This document shows, one piece after another, positions 23,973 to 30,136 of a stretch of 64,000 nucleotides of DNA (position 1 is its first letter; each line of letters begins with the position of its first letter). A program made the translations under genes and the position numbers. The DNA comes from Clostridia bacterium (lineage in GTDB: Bacteria > Bacillota > Clostridia > UBA1212): contig JAFSVU010000050.1 of NCBI GenBank assembly GCA_017444825.1, positions 62,001 to 126,000 of the forward strand, read 5' to 3'. The notes under the pieces are model-generated. The model saw only the letters and a program-made list of their open reading frames with translations, did not search any database and was not told where the DNA came from.

Positions 23973-24510
23973 CGCCGCTCACCTCACTTAAATTACATCC
24001 GCACCGAGGGCAGATAATGTCCTTGCTTTCCTTTTCGCTTGCTCCGGTCTCGTTCCCCGCCGTGCCATCTGTATTTACAACCACGTCTTGCAAAAACTCG
24101 CTTGCCATGTCGGCGTCAATCTCCACGCCTTCAAGATTATAATCGTATGGAAATAAATACCCCGATTCTGTCAGATCCTTGAGCTCGTTTGCCAGCTCCT
24201 CGTCGTTCCACGTTGCCAGCTCAGCCGTTCTGTTGTCGGCAAGTCTGTATGCTCTCGCCTGGGCCTCTGTCAGATCATCGGCAAAGGCGACCGGGACGAA
24301 CTCAAGTCCGAGGAGCTTCGCCGCTTTGTACCTCGTGTGTCCTACAATAATTGTCATGTTGCGATCTACGACAATAGGCTGTTGAAAACCGTATGCCTTA
24401 ATGCTCGCCGCAACTCCAAACACGGCCTGGTCGTTAAACCGGGGATTGTTTATATAAGGCTTTACATCCTTAATCGGCACCTCGCAGACCCTTAATTCAC
24501 TGCTGTTCAT
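23962..24510 (-). CDS. ParB/Srx-fold protein with Cys-pair tail (first of two)
   Basis: 182 residues from ATG 24510 (GGAAAGGA site); the longer frame upstream is not credible because it runs through the preceding gene. It shows V-K-P-Y-I-N-N-P-R, A-Y-G-F-Q-Q-P and G-H-T-R-Y-K-A-A, the ParB/sulfiredoxin-fold motifs, and ends with C-P-R-C-G-C. It is a tandem paralogue of the next gene, and the two ends differ, so they are not a recent copy. It may act in DNA packaging or modification. Confidence 0.68.
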   Translation of the reverse strand: MNSSELRVCEVPIKDVKPYINNPRFNDQAVFGVAASIKAYGFQQPIVVDRNMTIIVGHTRYKAAKLLGLEFVPVAFADDLTEAQARAYRLADNRTAELATWNDEELANELKDLTESGYLFPYDYNLEGVEIDADMASEFLQDVVVNTDGTAGNETGASEKESKDIICPRCGCNLSEVSGDEA

Positions 24511-24715
24511 TCGTTTTCCTTTCCCGTGCCAGCCGTCGCTTCTCGGCTTGTTCGGCACGTTTCTGCTCTTGCTCTTTATCGTATGCCCGGAGGCACTTAT
24601 ATCCACAGAAGTATTTCGCACCACGCTTGTACGCATAACTTTCCGCAACGTACCAGGTAAAGCGGATATCCTTTCCACATTGTGCGCATGGTTTCAATTT
24701 GAATTCCTCTTCCAT
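24497..24715 (-). CDS. Small zinc-finger protein, first gene of the packaging operon
   Basis: 72 residues with C-A-Q-C near residue 10 and C-G-Y-K-C near residue 37, a four-cysteine zinc site, then a long charged helix rich in Arg, Lys and Glu. ATG at 24715 follows GGAG. It is the first gene downstream of the 24.85 kb promoter and overlaps the ParB-like gene start by 14 bases. A DNA-binding role is likely from the fold but unproven. Confidence 0.58.
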   Translation of the reverse strand: MEEEFKLKPCAQCGKDIRFTWYVAESYAYKRGAKYFCGYKCLRAYDKEQEQKRAEQAEKRRLARERKTNEQQ

Positions 24716-24736
24716 TTTTATCTCCTGTATATAGTC

Positions 24737-24768
24737 AAAACCGGTCCATCGTTGCAGCGAAGAACCGG
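24737..24768 (-). terminator. Leader hairpin, possible attenuator
   Basis: In the 5' leader of the packaging operon the minus strand folds as CCGGTTC / GGACCGG (24768-24762 with 24747-24741), with an inner TCG/CGA pair, followed by TTTTGACTAT. It lies between the promoter and the first gene, so it could attenuate the operon unless an antiterminator acts. Confidence 0.5.
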
Positions 24769-24826
24769 CTCGAAAGTGATAACCCTATTATGAATACATT
24801 TTTAGGAGGCTTTGCATCCAATATAA

Positions 24827-24855
24827 ATGATAACAAATGTGGATTTTAATGTCAA
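24827..24855 (-). promoter_or_regulatory. Promoter of the packaging/structural operon
   Basis: On the minus strand TTGACA (24850-24855), exactly 17 bases, TATCAT (24827-24832). The -35 box is perfect. Transcription would start near 24820 and run through the packaging, effector and head genes. Confidence 0.8.
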
Positions 24856-24882
24856 TACAGTCTTTTTCTACCACATTTGTGG
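24831..24882. promoter_or_regulatory. Paired operator candidate at the packaging promoter
   Basis: The perfect palindrome CCACATTTGTGG lies at 24871-24882, just upstream of the -35 box. A 10-of-12 match, TAACAAATGTGG, lies at 24831-24842 in the spacer and -10 region. The centres are 40 bp apart, about four helix turns. The spacer site would suit a repressor, and the upstream one an activator or cooperative repressor. Confidence 0.55.
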
Positions 24883-24893
24883 TCTCTGCGCCC

Positions 24894-25094
24894 TTACTTG
24901 TGCTCATCTTCCGCTTCCAGGAGCCAACAGAACATCGCCACGATCGCACCCTTCAGATATCGCTGTACCTCTTCGACTCTCTCCACATTCTCGCCTCTTG
25001 ATCCGGCGGCGTTGCTTATCTTTTGTAACTCACCCCGACTAAATCTAAGTCCGTTCAATACCCTCTTCAGTCTCTTTTTCTCGTTGTCGCTCAT
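24894..25094 (-). CDS. Small phage protein, last gene of the early operon
   Basis: 66 residues, a basic N-terminus (E-K-K-R-L-K-R-V-L-N-G-L) and a helical, acidic C-terminus containing F-C-W-L-L-E-A-E-D-E. ATG at 25094 confirmed. Its stop is 11 bases from the palindromic operator. No family recognised; it could be a small regulator or inhibitor. Confidence 0.5.
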   Translation of the reverse strand: MSDNEKKRLKRVLNGLRFSRGELQKISNAAGSRGENVERVEEVQRYLKGAIVAMFCWLLEAEDEHK

Positions 25095-25110
25095 AGTCTC
25101 ACCATTTGAC

Positions 25111-25395
25111 CTACTTCATGCTCTCCCCCGCCGCACAATAGAAGTCCGGCTTTGCATAGCTTCTAACGGCTGCGCCCTTTGCGCAGTATTGCTCTTGTCC
25201 GATCTTATCCACGTAATACTTGCACTGCTTGCACCTGACGACCTGGACCAATTCAATATCCTTGCACTCCTGCGCCGCAAGCATATCTTCAACCATCTGA
25301 ATATATTTGTCGCCGGCCCGGTCCTTTGTCTCAAGCGATACCATCGTCATTGCAAGCCTCAGCTCATCGCCATTGACGTATCTTATGTTGCCCAT
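25111..25395 (-). CDS. Small Cys-rich phage protein
   Basis: 94 residues. The C-terminal half has C-K-Q-C near residue 55 and two more cysteines (Y-C-A-K-G, F-Y-C-A-A-G), a probable zinc site. The N-terminal half is helical. This pattern occurs in many small hypothetical genes of Clostridia prophages. It overlaps its upstream neighbour by one base. Confidence 0.55.
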   Translation of the reverse strand: MGNIRYVNGDELRLAMTMVSLETKDRAGDKYIQMVEDMLAAQECKDIELVQVVRCKQCKYYVDKIGQEQYCAKGAAVRSYAKPDFYCAAGESMK

Positions 25396-25685
25396 CAGCT
25401 TCCCCCTTCTATCGTGGGCAGATCGCTCCAGTCTATCTCTTTAATGCCCAGCGCAACGTAGCCTTCTTGAAGTCCCCAACCGCTCAACACATACGTGATC
25501 TTGTACGCTCGCCTGTTAAGCTCGTGATAGACATAGACCGGTAGCTCAGCCGGGCCTGTCACGACCTGGAAGGTTATGAAATCACCCTTCTGAAATCCTC
25601 TGTCGTTCCTTCTGATCTCAAAGCTCTTGTTTCCGGACAAAACCGCATCGGCAAATGCCTCGTTTAGCTTAAGTTTGTGTGTCAT
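25395..25685 (-). CDS. ASCH/PUA-like protein (DUF3850)
   Basis: 96 residues from ATG 25685 (GGAG site). It opens T-H-K-L-K-L-N-E-A-F-A-D-A-V-L-S-G-N-K and continues F-E-I-R-R-N-D-R-x-F-Q-K-G-D, the DUF3850 pattern, a small ASCH-fold domain that probably binds RNA or nucleotides. Such genes are common in phage accessory regions. It overlaps the next gene by 4 bases on its 5' side. Confidence 0.72.
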   Translation of the reverse strand: MTHKLKLNEAFADAVLSGNKSFEIRRNDRGFQKGDFITFQVVTGPAELPVYVYHELNRRAYKITYVLSGWGLQEGYVALGIKEIDWSDLPTIEGGS

Positions 25686-26014
25686 CTTTGTTCTCCTCTC
25701 CACGGCTTCGGCAGGGGCATCCAAGCTATAACCTCAATATCATCACTCATTTTGTCATCATCGCTCCGTCCGTATTCACTTAAGTAGTTTTCACACACCG
25801 CAGAGTACCACCACCATCTGCCGTTACAAAAATGTCCCGTTGCAGTAAATGGCTTGTCCTTAATATACGCATAATAACTTACGGGCTTATGATTTACCCA
25901 CGTAATATTTACAGGCTCTAAATCTTCCGGTAACCTCTCACTGCACGGAATCCACTTTCCGTATCTTTCTTCCTGCACATCCGCATCTGGCTGTGCATCA
26001 ATGTATCTGCTCAT
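25682..26014 (-). CDS. DUF551-like phage protein
   Basis: 110 residues from ATG 26014. W-I-P-C-S-E-R-L-P-E near residue 20 and W-M-P-L-P-K-P-W at the end are the two conserved blocks of DUF551, a small phage family of unknown function. A short leader (Y-I-D-A-Q-P-D-A-D) resembles those joined to zinc-ribbon proteins in other phages. It overlaps both neighbours by 4 bases. Confidence 0.72.
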   Translation of the reverse strand: MSRYIDAQPDADVQEERYGKWIPCSERLPEDLEPVNITWVNHKPVSYYAYIKDKPFTATGHFCNGRWWWYSAVCENYLSEYGRSDDDKMSDDIEVIAWMPLPKPWRGEQR

Positions 26015-26316
26015 TGTTCCTCCTCCATCTTTGCGCCGCAGTATGGGCAGTAATTGACAAATTCTGTGGGATAGCCGTAATGATACACTCCCGTGTGCCA
26101 TCTCTTACAAATCGGGCATCGCATTGTAACCATATCATACCGTACATCACAGTCTATTCGAACACACTCCCACTTTGCGTGCTTTACCGAAGCAACATGT
26201 TCTTTCAAGGCTTCAATAGCCATTTTATACGCTTGTTTTGTTATGGGTTCTGCGGCCATCCCGTCATCGCATTCAAAATACCATTTTAATTGTTCAACTG
26301 CTTCTTCTCTTGTCAT
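26011..26316 (-). CDS. Small zinc-ribbon phage protein
   Basis: 101 residues. The N-terminal helix starts T-R-E-E-A-V-E-Q-L, like that of the next upstream gene. The C-terminal half contains C-P-I-C and C-P-Y-C-G, a zinc-ribbon pair with an intervening H-T-G-V-Y. It ends in an acidic M-E-E-E-Q. Function unknown; similar ribbons often bind nucleic acid or host proteins. Confidence 0.6.
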   Translation of the reverse strand: MTREEAVEQLKWYFECDDGMAAEPITKQAYKMAIEALKEHVASVKHAKWECVRIDCDVRYDMVTMRCPICKRWHTGVYHYGYPTEFVNYCPYCGAKMEEEQ

Positions 26317-26531
26317 TGCGCAATCTCCTTTGCTCTAAACAATCGACCGCCGATGTAAAAATCAACAGTTGTATTTTGATAACCCGCATCAAGCAGTTGC
26401 TGTTCTCGCTTTAATGCTTTAACGGCCATTTCTAATGCTTCGCCGTCAACGCAGTCAACATAGACATCGTCAACAAATTTCATATTTGATAATCTTCGCT
26501 CTAATTTTTTAATTGCTTCTTCTCTTGTCAT
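26313..26531 (-). CDS. Small phage protein, T-R-E-E-A helical family
   Basis: 72 residues from ATG 26531. It starts T-R-E-E-A-I-K-K-L, like the preceding and following small proteins in this array, and has A-L-E-M-A-V-K-A-L-K in the middle but no cysteine pairs beyond one. It looks like a ribbon-less version of the same family. It overlaps both neighbours by 4 bases. Confidence 0.55.
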   Translation of the reverse strand: MTREEAIKKLERRLSNMKFVDDVYVDCVDGEALEMAVKALKREQQLLDAGYQNTTVDFYIGGRLFRAKEIAQ

Positions 26532-26836
26532 TTTTCTTCCTCCATCCTGGCTCCGCATTCAGGACAATATTTTGATCTTCTGAAACTCAGTGAAGTACAC
26601 TCCGAGCATCTATAGGTCTCGTATTCATCTATACCGTCAAATAAATTTATTTCGCAATCTTTCCAATATGCGTGTTTTATTGGCTCAACATCTCCCACGA
26701 GCGGACAATTCGGAAGCTTTTCTATGCCAAGTGCGCACCACTGGTTCAGAACGTGGCAACACTTCGTGCGATCATTATAGAGGGCGCAATCAACGCACTT
26801 CTCCGGCACTGTCATTTCTACATTCAACCCTATCAT
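26528..26836 (-). CDS. Small zinc-ribbon phage protein
   Basis: 102 residues from ATG 26836. The first half has four to six cysteines (C-V-D-C, K-C-C, W-C, C-P), and the C-terminal half ends with C-S-E-C and C-P-E-C-G. The double cluster suggests two zinc sites. It belongs to the same overlapping array of small early genes. Confidence 0.6.
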   Translation of the reverse strand: MIGLNVEMTVPEKCVDCALYNDRTKCCHVLNQWCALGIEKLPNCPLVGDVEPIKHAYWKDCEINLFDGIDEYETYRCSECTSLSFRRSKYCPECGARMEEEK

Positions 26837-27183
26837 TGATCTACCTCTCCCATTGTGCAACCGTCGTCTTGGCCTACAAATATTTCGTGCTTGTTGCAGT
26901 AACCGCACCTCTCAATACCTTCGTACCAATAAAAGCAATCGGCACATCTTGTTACCTTTTTACCACTCGACTTTTGCTCCTGCATTTTGAGCGCTTCTAT
27001 TGATTGTGTCGCCTCTTCCTCTTCGTCCGGCAAGGCGATTTCAAACTTGACCACCTCATCGCAGAACTTCTCTCTCAACTCGTTAATGTCAAAGTACGCT
27101 TCGTCAAAGGAATAAGCTTTTACTTCAGCAATTCTATTGTTGTTTCGATCGTATGCTTGTACTTTATATGAAGATGCTATCAT
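26833..27183 (-). CDS. Small phage protein with Cys cluster
   Basis: 116 residues. The N-terminal part starts with beta strands (Y-K-V-Q-A-Y-D-R-N-N-N-R-I-A-E-V). The C-terminal half has C-A-D-C, C-G-Y-C and a final Cys, a likely zinc site. ATG at 27183 confirmed. It overlaps the 68-aa gene upstream by 20 bases. Confidence 0.55.
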   Translation of the reverse strand: MIASSYKVQAYDRNNNRIAEVKAYSFDEAYFDINELREKFCDEVVKFEIALPDEEEEATQSIEALKMQEQKSSGKKVTRCADCFYWYEGIERCGYCNKHEIFVGQDDGCTMGEVDQ

Positions 27184-27370
27184 TGTTTTGCTCTCCTCCC
27201 TTAGCTTTTAAAAGTGGGCATTTGTTTGGAATTGTATGGGTTTCACATAATAAATATGGGTTAGCTTTGCTATGTCCGCATGCACTTGTGCCAAGTCCTA
27301 AATTTGTATAATGATGTCTATAAGGGCAGTCATAGCAATTTTCAATATCTATCGTTAAGGTAATTTTCAT
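27164..27370 (-). CDS. Small Cys-rich phage protein
   Basis: 68 residues with C-Y-D-C-P near residue 12, C-G-H near 31, and two further cysteines, consistent with a compact zinc-bound fold. ATG at 27370 confirmed. It overlaps both neighbours, as do most genes of this array. Confidence 0.5.
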   Translation of the reverse strand: MKITLTIDIENCYDCPYRHHYTNLGLGTSACGHSKANPYLLCETHTIPNKCPLLKAKGGEQNNDSIFI

Positions 27371-27660
27371 TTTTCATCCTTCCACTTAATCTTCTGACCG
27401 CACCTACTACAGTACAGATCGTTTGGCGATATCGCTGTCGTGCACTCCGGACAGACCCAATGCGAGTCTGCGTCCCTTGGAAACCTCGAAATCTCCTTTT
27501 GACTTAGCCTGATCGCCATGTCAAGCGCCTCTATATCCTTCTGGCACATCTTAACCATCCAGTCGGCCCCGTTCTCGTTCTTTCGTCTGATCCGGTCAAT
27601 CGTCCTTACACAGCACGCCTTGTCGTGCTCAAGCTGCACTATTGCCTCTTCAACTAACAT
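27367..27660 (-). CDS. Zinc-ribbon phage protein
   Basis: 97 residues from ATG 27660 (GGGGAG site; a GTG at 27684 is weaker). A helical N-terminus (A-I-V-Q-L-E-H-D-K-A) is followed by C-P-E-C and C-S-R-C-G, a classic zinc-ribbon end. It overlaps the next gene by 7 bases. Function unknown. Confidence 0.58.
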   Translation of the reverse strand: MLVEEAIVQLEHDKACCVRTIDRIRRKNENGADWMVKMCQKDIEALDMAIRLSQKEISRFPRDADSHWVCPECTTAISPNDLYCSRCGQKIKWKDEK

Positions 27661-28082
27661 TTGCTCTTCTCCCCGCTCAGCCACAACTCAAGCGCCGCCT
27701 TGATTCCGCTCGTGTCGTAATTGTTTGTATTATCGTCAAATTTTCGATGGCCTATAGACTCGCAGAGCAGGACCATACCGTTCCCGACATACTGCGCTTC
27801 TCGACCTAATACGAGAACCATCTCCCCGATCATAAGAGGCAAATAAGGCCGGGCGTTGATTTTAATGGCGGGCCGCACGTAACAATAATCGTAATTAACG
27901 AGGCAACCAGCATAGGATACTGAGCCGTCCTCGTTCACGCAATCAGCATCGCACCGATAGAAGCTGGGCGACCGAAGCCACCACCTATCTCCATTAGCTA
28001 AAAGCCACCTGGGAAGCTCTCTCGCCTCTTCAATGCTCAACAGAGTGATCCCCTCAATATCGTTTTTATCTATCGTAATCAT
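27654..28082 (-). CDS. DUF6273-like phage protein
   Basis: 142 residues. The motif W-W-L-R-S-P-S near residue 35 and V-R-P-A-I-K-I near 70 are the conserved pair of DUF6273, a C-type-lectin-like fold seen in many Clostridia proteins. Here the domain is short and has no signal peptide. ATG at 28082 has AAAGGAGC upstream. Binding partner unknown. Confidence 0.62.
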   Translation of the reverse strand: MITIDKNDIEGITLLSIEEARELPRWLLANGDRWWLRSPSFYRCDADCVNEDGSVSYAGCLVNYDYCYVRPAIKINARPYLPLMIGEMVLVLGREAQYVGNGMVLLCESIGHRKFDDNTNNYDTSGIKAALELWLSGEKSKC

Positions 28083-28085
28083 CGT

Positions 28086-28114
28086 TTGCTCCTTTTCTCT
28101 TTTTGTGATATAAT
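28086..28114 (+). promoter_or_regulatory. Plus-strand promoter for antisense RNA 2
   Basis: TTGCTC (28086-28091), exactly 17 bases, TATAAT (28109-28114), with TG at the extended -10 (TGTGATATAAT). It shares TTTTTGTGATATAATA with the promoter at 10783-10811 and also points against the phage operon. Confidence 0.62.
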
Positions 28115-28119
28115 AACCT

Positions 28120-28167
28120 CGAACCTGTGAAAGCGAGAATTCGCCGTAGCAGGTGTTTTTTTATTTC
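28120..28167 (+). ncRNA. Candidate phage small RNA 2
   Basis: A very short unit of about 48 nt. ACCTG pairs with CAGGT, an inner GCGA pairs with TCGC, and TTTTTTTATTT follows, so the whole transcript is close to being one hairpin terminator. The 3' part is antisense to the stop codon of a 27-aa membrane peptide gene on the minus strand. No ORF is possible. It may be a decoy, an antisense RNA or a transcription roadblock. Confidence 0.5.
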
Positions 28168-28244
28168 CTCTTCACTACCATGACGATGACGCACACCACC
28201 AGGTGAACCAGGAAGATTATCAGCGCTCCTTCTGTCCCAGTCAT
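28161..28244 (-). CDS. 27-residue membrane peptide
   Basis: ATG 28244 has GGAGG five bases upstream. The peptide is short, with one hydrophobic helix: A-L-I-I-F-L-V-H-L-V-V-C-V-I-V-M-V-V then K-R-K. The arrangement (helix, basic end) is typical of small membrane proteins such as holin-like or toxin peptides. Its 3' end overlaps antisense RNA 2, as in type I toxin-antitoxin loci, though the overlap is only about 7 bases. Function unproven. Confidence 0.5.
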   Translation of the reverse strand: MTGTEGALIIFLVHLVVCVIVMVVKRK

Positions 28245-28269
28245 TTAAGCCTCCCGCTTCTTGATCTTC

Positions 28270-28851
28270 TCAGTTTATCCACTTTACTCGTGGATCTCCC
28301 TTAAATCCTTTTCGCCATACGAACCACGCAAAACACATCGCTCCGCTTGCGTCAGTCTTATTGAACTCTCCGTTCCTTGCACAACCCATCCGCCCTGATG
28401 ACACGTAGACAAACTCCGGAGGCTGTTGCTCAAACATTTTTCTGCGCTCTTTGCCCTCCAGGAACTGCACCCTCAAGAATAACGCAACCTTATTTCCTTC
28501 CGGGATCAGCTCAAGTGCGTGCCAGGCAAAGTCTCCTGCGTACTTATATGGCGGGTTCGTTATAATGTCGCCTTGCCACGGCTCCTTTTGTGCGAGGAAG
28601 TCTACCCCCCCCAGGCCATATCCACGGTCTATGAGATCTGTCGCTCTGACGTTGTACCCTCGCATGTTAAGCACTCTGCATATATGCCCCTTGCCGCATG
28701 CCGGCTCCCAAATATCGTGTGCGAACTTTTCTTTCTTCAGTAACAGCTCAACCGCTCTTGGGTCTGTCGCATAAAAATCGTTCAGCTCTCTCTCCTTGTC
28801 GGTATGATTGCTCGCCCCAAGCTGTCTGAATAATACTTTGGCCTTGCTCAT
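28270..28851 (-). CDS. Phage DNA methyltransferase (N-PP-Y type)
   Basis: 193 residues. E-P-A-C-G-K-G-H near residue 49 is a SAM-binding motif, and T-N-P-P-Y near 98 is the catalytic motif of N6-adenine or N4-cytosine DNA methyltransferases. The N-terminus (E-L-N-D-F-Y-A-T-D-P-R-A-V) matches small solitary phage methyltransferases. No restriction gene is adjacent. It may protect phage DNA from host restriction or tune gene expression. Confidence 0.78.
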   Translation of the reverse strand: MSKAKVLFRQLGASNHTDKERELNDFYATDPRAVELLLKKEKFAHDIWEPACGKGHICRVLNMRGYNVRATDLIDRGYGLGGVDFLAQKEPWQGDIITNPPYKYAGDFAWHALELIPEGNKVALFLRVQFLEGKERRKMFEQQPPEFVYVSSGRMGCARNGEFNKTDASGAMCFAWFVWRKGFKGDPRVKWIN

Positions 28852-29114
28852 GCTACATCCTTCTCCTTGTCCGGGAACGTGTAGTCTCTGTCGGTCAAGC
28901 TGTACTCCGCATATCTCACCGGTTCGCCAAATCTGTTGTGCGAGCTCTTCATATCTCTGACAATCGGAACTCCCATATCCTTCAGCTCCGAGATCCTGGA
29001 AGCCAACCTCATTACGCTGAGATCTCCAAGCGCCTGCATCGGATTTATAGATCCGTACTTTTTCATGTAGTCAAATACCCTCTGATTCTGTGTGTCTTTA
29101 ATCTTGCTCTCCAT
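28848..29114 (-). CDS. Winged-helix phage protein
   Basis: 88 residues. The pattern Q-N-Q-R-V-F-D-Y-M-K-K-Y-G-S-I-N, A-L-G-D-L-S-V-M-R-L-A-S-R-I-S-E-L is a compact helix-turn-helix of the small winged-helix type common in phages. It overlaps the methyltransferase gene by 4 bases, so its expression is coupled. A DNA-binding role is likely. Confidence 0.66.
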   Translation of the reverse strand: MESKIKDTQNQRVFDYMKKYGSINPMQALGDLSVMRLASRISELKDMGVPIVRDMKSSHNRFGEPVRYAEYSLTDRDYTFPDKEKDVA

Positions 29115-29123
29115 TTTTCTACC

Positions 29124-29777
29124 TCACTCAAAGTCAAAATATTCCGGATCAAGCCCGAACAATCTTTTATCCAAATCCTCAACTGCTTTTTTAATATCAC
29201 TGTAGCACTGTGACACGCTGACCCCCTCCTCTGCCGCAACTTCTTCGGGCGACATGACTTTATTCAGGTCAAGGTACACCTTGTAGATAACTCTCCACCG
29301 TCTTTTTATCTCTTCTTTGCCGGACATTTCGCAATACGCACGGTATAATTCGAAGGCGCACTCGAAGTTTTGCATTACGACGGACGTGAAAACAACCTTA
29401 TCTCTTACGCTGTTTACTATACGTTGCTCGAACCTTGCGCCGACCATCATCATGAGATCTGCGCCATATCCTTTAGCAACTCCGGCCTCGTCAAAGATGG
29501 TGTTGTGGTAGTAATCTTCCAGCTCACGCCACTTTTTGAGAAGCAGCCGTGTGTTCTGATAGCGTTTGTCCTTGATCCTGAATATTCTTGCTTCTCTTTC
29601 CTTTTTGTACTGCTCTATAGCCGCAAGGCTTGCCGTCCTTACCGCTCTGTCTATTACGCTTGAAGCCTGTTTCATGACTTCCTCGGTGATTACATTTATC
29701 AACCCCTGGGGAAGCTCCCAAGACTCGTACTCTTCGCTGTTCTCTACATCATCGAACTCGGCTGCTCTATCGCTCAT
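29124..29777 (-). CDS. Late transcription regulator candidate (ArpU/RinA-like)
   Basis: 217 residues, mostly helical. The C-terminal end has a helix-turn-helix (S-P-E-E-V-A-A-E-E-G-V-S-V-S-Q-C-Y-S-D-I) of the sigma-70 region 4 kind found in ArpU/RinA-type phage late regulators. It sits near the end of the early operon, as late activators do. It would be a good candidate to act at the 24.85 kb promoter, but that link is inferred. Confidence 0.6.
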   Translation of the reverse strand: MSDRAAEFDDVENSEEYESWELPQGLINVITEEVMKQASSVIDRAVRTASLAAIEQYKKEREARIFRIKDKRYQNTRLLLKKWRELEDYYHNTIFDEAGVAKGYGADLMMMVGARFEQRIVNSVRDKVVFTSVVMQNFECAFELYRAYCEMSGKEEIKRRWRVIYKVYLDLNKVMSPEEVAAEEGVSVSQCYSDIKKAVEDLDKRLFGLDPEYFDFE

Positions 29778-29782
29778 CGTTC

Positions 29783-30136
29783 TTAACCCTCCGTCTTACT
29801 TTCCTCTTCTGTACTCTGCTTTTTAGCCCGCTCTGCGGCCTCTTCTATTGCTCTTCGATAACGTAGGAGCTGTGCGTTTATCACATCGTTTACCGCCCAA
29901 AACGGAACTGCTATCGAAAGCTTTTCTTCGTCCATTGCGGAAACCGTGATCGTTGCTGCGCCGGTCGTTACATCAAGCGTCGAAACTATGTGACCATTCA
30001 GCATTTTTGAAAGCGGCTCTTTTCCACCTTCCGGAATTTGTGCAAGGATCATCTTGCAATCTATCACCGCCGTGTCGTCATCAATCATCGTGACTTCTTT
30101 GTATTCAACTTTGTATTCAACCTTCTCTTTACTCAT
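29783..30136 (-). CDS. Small phage protein, unknown
   Basis: 117 residues. It has a beta-rich first part (V-E-Y-K-V-E-Y-K-E-V-T-M-I-D-D-D-T-A-V-I), a middle with T-L-D-V-T-T-G-A-A-T-I-T-V-S and a helical acidic end. ATG at 30136 overlaps the ADP-ribosylglycohydrolase stop by 4 bases. No family recognised. Confidence 0.5.
   Translation of the reverse strand: MSKEKVEYKVEYKEVTMIDDDTAVIDCKMILAQIPEGGKEPLSKMLNGHIVSTLDVTTGAATITVSAMDEEKLSIAVPFWAVNDVINAQLLRYRRAIEEAAERAKKQSTEEESKTEG

Noticed and set aside
24737..24820. Riboswitch in the packaging-operon leader
   Set aside because: Only a single hairpin is visible; no conserved riboswitch core was recognised.
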